Made by a program: the position numbers and the translations under genes. A DNA stretch of 6,245 nucleotides from an uncultured Eubacteriales bacterium (GTDB taxonomy: Bacteria; Bacillota; Clostridia; Oscillospirales; Acutalibacteraceae), in the NCBI GenBank assembly GCA_900313125.1, contig OMPZ01000283.1, forward strand, positions 1 to 6,245, read 5' to 3'. This document shows positions 4,878 to 6,245 of this stretch, piece after piece. Below the pieces are notes generated by a model. The model ran no database searches and had not been told where the DNA came from. It saw nothing but the letters and a program-made list of their open reading frames with translations. Position 1 is the first letter of the stretch. Every line of letters starts with the position of its first letter.

Positions 4878-6245
4878 GGAACGTCCGAGTATTCCGTCAA
4901 GGATTTTGCCGATGTTACGGTGATCGGCTACACGGAGCACGGCAGCCTTTCGATTAAAGTAGACGACGCCGCTATAAATAAGATCTACGCAGACGGCAAG
5001 AAGGACAAGACCGCCGCGCTGCGCTTCGCCGAGACGTTCCGCTTTTCCTACGAGGGTCAGAACGACGAGGATTCCTATTTCACAAACGGCGACGTTGTAA
5101 CGATCAATGTGACCTACGACGAGAGCATGGCTAAATCTCTCGGCGTTTCTTTTGTCGATTCTTCATTTGAATACACTATAGAGGGTCTTGAGGACAAGGT
5201 CGAGTTAAGCCCGTTCGAGGGTCTCAGCGTCAAGTTCAGCGGAGTTGACCCCTACGGTACTGTACAGCTCGACAAGTCGAACTGTATCCAGTACGTCATC
5301 GACAACGTGACGTTCCATTGCGACAACTACGACCTGTCAAACGGCGATAAGGTCATAGTCAAAGCTGATTTTAACGCCGAGATCGCCGAGCGAAACGGCT
5401 ATGTTTTCACCGAGGACGTCAAGAGATTTACCGTTGTCGGTCTGCCGAAGTATGTCACAACGATGATGGGCGTGACGTACAGCCCGATCTCCGCGAAAAT
5501 GCGCTATATGATCGAGCAGTATGTAGAAGGCACGGAAACGGCGTATAAGTCGCTGAAATGGTACTTTGGCGACGAGGATTCCGACACCGATTCCGACGGC
5601 TATATCGACGACGACGGTGAGGACGAGACCGCGTCGGATGAGGAAGGCGAGCTTCAGTCCGAGGAAGGCGAGGAGGGCGAGGAAGGCGAGACCGCGCTTT
5701 CCGACGAAAACTCCGGCGACGAGAGCGGCAGCACGTCCTCCGCGAAGAAAAAGCGCAAGACCGACGTTCAGAAGATCAAGGATGACTTCGCGCTTTCCGA
5801 GTTCAAGTCAAAATTCGAGTACACGCCCGTGGAGTGCTACTACGCGCTCAACCCGCTCCAGTACAGCGACAATATTTTCTATACCGTTTTCAAGGTCAAG
5901 GGCACATTTGTCTGCGAGAGCACATCCGGCTCCGGTTATATCAATCCCGGCGACACCGTGGTAGGCGAGATCTACGTTACGGCTTCGCTTACCGGCGGCA
6001 GCGTCGATATCAAAAACAACCTTTACTACGAGAATACTACGCTTGAGAACGCTCACGCGTATTCTATCAGAACGTACCCCGAGTACACCGATATGTCCGG
6101 CGATGTTTTCAAGACCGCGACGTATGTTGTCGAGAAGCTCGATTACATTGAGGATCAGGAGACCTACGACAAGTTCAAGTCAGATCAGGAATCCTTCGAC
6201 AAGCGTACAAGCAGCGAGGTCGCTCATATCCACATCGAGTCCGAC
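4809..6245 (+). CDS. Predicted secreted lipoprotein with tandem repeats and acidic linker, 3'-truncated
   Basis: The family is not recognised. The frame is open for 479 codons to the window's last base, so the C-terminus is missing. Residues 1-22 form a lipoprotein signal peptide (Arg2 and Lys6, a hydrophobic core around 8-19, then CSGC) with Cys23 as the likely lipidated residue; Cys at -3 is unusual for a lipobox. Residues 32-129 and 135-214 are two diverged copies of one module, each ending NGDxV...A...G..F...T..GL. Residues 215-253 link to a 51-residue acidic segment (255-305), followed by KKKRK (313-317). A third, different, beta-rich-looking domain runs from about 320 to beyond the edge (YINPGDTVVGEIYV, 377-390). 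There is no further membrane segment, so the protein is probably anchored to the outer face of the membrane. It has its own promoter and is not part of the gat operon. A substrate-binding, adhesion or stress-sensing role is possible, but the sequence does not decide. Confidence 0.87.
   Translation, partial: MRSFCKTVLCIFALFMLMICSGCGTSEYSVKDFADVTVIGYTEHGSLSIKVDDAAINKIYADGKKDKTAALRFAETFRFSYEGQNDEDSYFTNGDVVTINVTYDESMAKSLGVSFVDSSFEYTIEGLEDKVELSPFEGLSVKFSGVDPYGTVQLDKSNCIQYVIDNVTFHCDNYDLSNGDKVIVKADFNAEIAERNGYVFTEDVKRFTVVGLPKYVTTMMGVTYSPISAKMRYMIEQYVEGTETAYKSLKWYFGDEDSDTDSDGYIDDDGEDETASDEEGELQSEEGEEGEEGETALSDENSGDESGSTSSAKKKRKTDVQKIKDDFALSEFKSKFEYTPVECYYALNPLQYSDNIFYTVFKVKGTFVCESTSGSGYINPGDTVVGEIYVTASLTGGSVDIKNNLYYENTTLENAHAYSIRTYPEYTDMSGDVFKTATYVVEKLDYIEDQETYDKFKSDQESFDKRTSSEVAHIHIESD
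4902..5195 (+). repeat. Lipoprotein internal repeat, copy A (residues 32-129)
   Basis: First copy of a duplicated protein module. It begins with a GYTEHG turn (40-45) and ends with an NGD-containing strand (93-95) and GL (126-127). The last 37 residues (93-129) align without gaps to copy B at an offset of 85 residues. Copy A has about 20 extra residues, lysine-rich and then aromatic, between its opening Gly motif and its NGD. Confidence 0.7.
5211..5450 (+). repeat. Lipoprotein internal repeat, copy B (residues 135-214)
   Basis: Second copy of the module: GVDPYG (145-150) corresponds to GYTEHG in copy A, and LSNGDKV (176-182) to the NGDVV strand. Identical residues in the ungapped part are Asn, Gly, Asp, Val, Ala, Gly, Phe, Thr, Gly and Leu at 178, 179, 180, 182, 193, 197, 200, 208, 211 and 212. 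Similarity at DNA level is low, so the duplication is old. Confidence 0.7.
5571..5723 (+). other. Acidic low-complexity linker (residues 255-305) with calcium-loop-like motif
   Basis: 27 of 51 residues are Asp or Glu and most of the rest are Gly, Ser or Thr. There is no Lys or Arg from 251 to 312. The first part contains D259-x-D261-x-D263-G-Y-I-D267, the spacing of calcium-binding loops such as EF-hand or thrombospondin type 3. The second part is EEGE-type repeats. It is probably a flexible, extended segment between the repeat modules and the C-terminal domain. Confidence 0.75.
5640..5690 (+). repeat. GAGGAAGGC short direct repeats encoding Glu-Glu-Gly
   Basis: Nine-base units GAGGAAGGC, GAGGAGGGC, GAGGAAGGC stand in tandem at 5661-5687, followed by a partial unit GAG. 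A separate copy, GAGGAAGGCGAG, is at 5640-5651. The unit is a multiple of three, so gain or loss of copies would keep the frame and change only the length of the acidic linker. Confidence 0.75.

Noticed and set aside
4697..4900. Minus-strand frame of 67 codons over the lipoprotein promoter and signal peptide
   Set aside because: It overlaps the promoter, leader and start of a better supported gene, with no ribosome binding site or recognisable product.
5566..5964. Plus-strand frame of 132 codons rich in Arg, Thr and Ser inside the lipoprotein gene
   Set aside because: It is a frame-shifted reading of the acidic-linker region. The overlapping frame has a start, ribosome binding site, promoter and signal peptide; this one has none.

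Overview
The window looks like a chromosomal segment from a gut-type clostridial Firmicute, probably Oscillospiraceae/Ruminococcus-like. This is inferred from the protein style, strong AGGAGG-type ribosome binding sites, a textbook SigA promoter, and fairly GC-rich coding sequence with AT-rich intergenic DNA. No marker gene fixes the taxon. All supported genes are on the + strand.

Positions 1-4502 hold a compact translation operon: the 3' two-thirds or more of aspS (aspartyl-tRNA synthetase, cut by the window's left edge), then gatC, gatA and gatB, the three subunits of the tRNA-dependent amidotransferase. Gaps are 19, 2 and 13 bases, and each gat gene has its own ribosome binding site. If the AspRS is non-discriminating, it would charge tRNA(Asn) with Asp and GatCAB would convert the product to Asn-tRNA(Asn). 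GatCAB may also, or instead, convert Glu-tRNA(Gln) to Gln-tRNA(Gln). A 12-bp hairpin with a short T tract at 4520-4553 closes the operon.

Positions 4503-4808 are intergenic: the terminator, then about 145 bases of AT-rich DNA with no convincing gene, then an extended -10 SigA promoter (TTGAAA, 17 bases, TATAAT) with an AT-rich upstream flank, a short 5' leader with a small GC hairpin, and a GGAGGA ribosome binding site.

From 4809 to the right edge runs an independently transcribed gene, open for 479 codons and cut by the window end. It encodes a predicted secreted lipoprotein of unrecognised family: a lipoprotein signal peptide, two diverged copies of one beta-type repeat, a strongly acidic 51-residue linker containing a calcium-loop-like DxDxDGxxD motif and ending near a basic KKKRK patch, then a further extracytoplasmic domain. 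This gene is the least understood part of the window. The operon is well-known biology in a compact arrangement.
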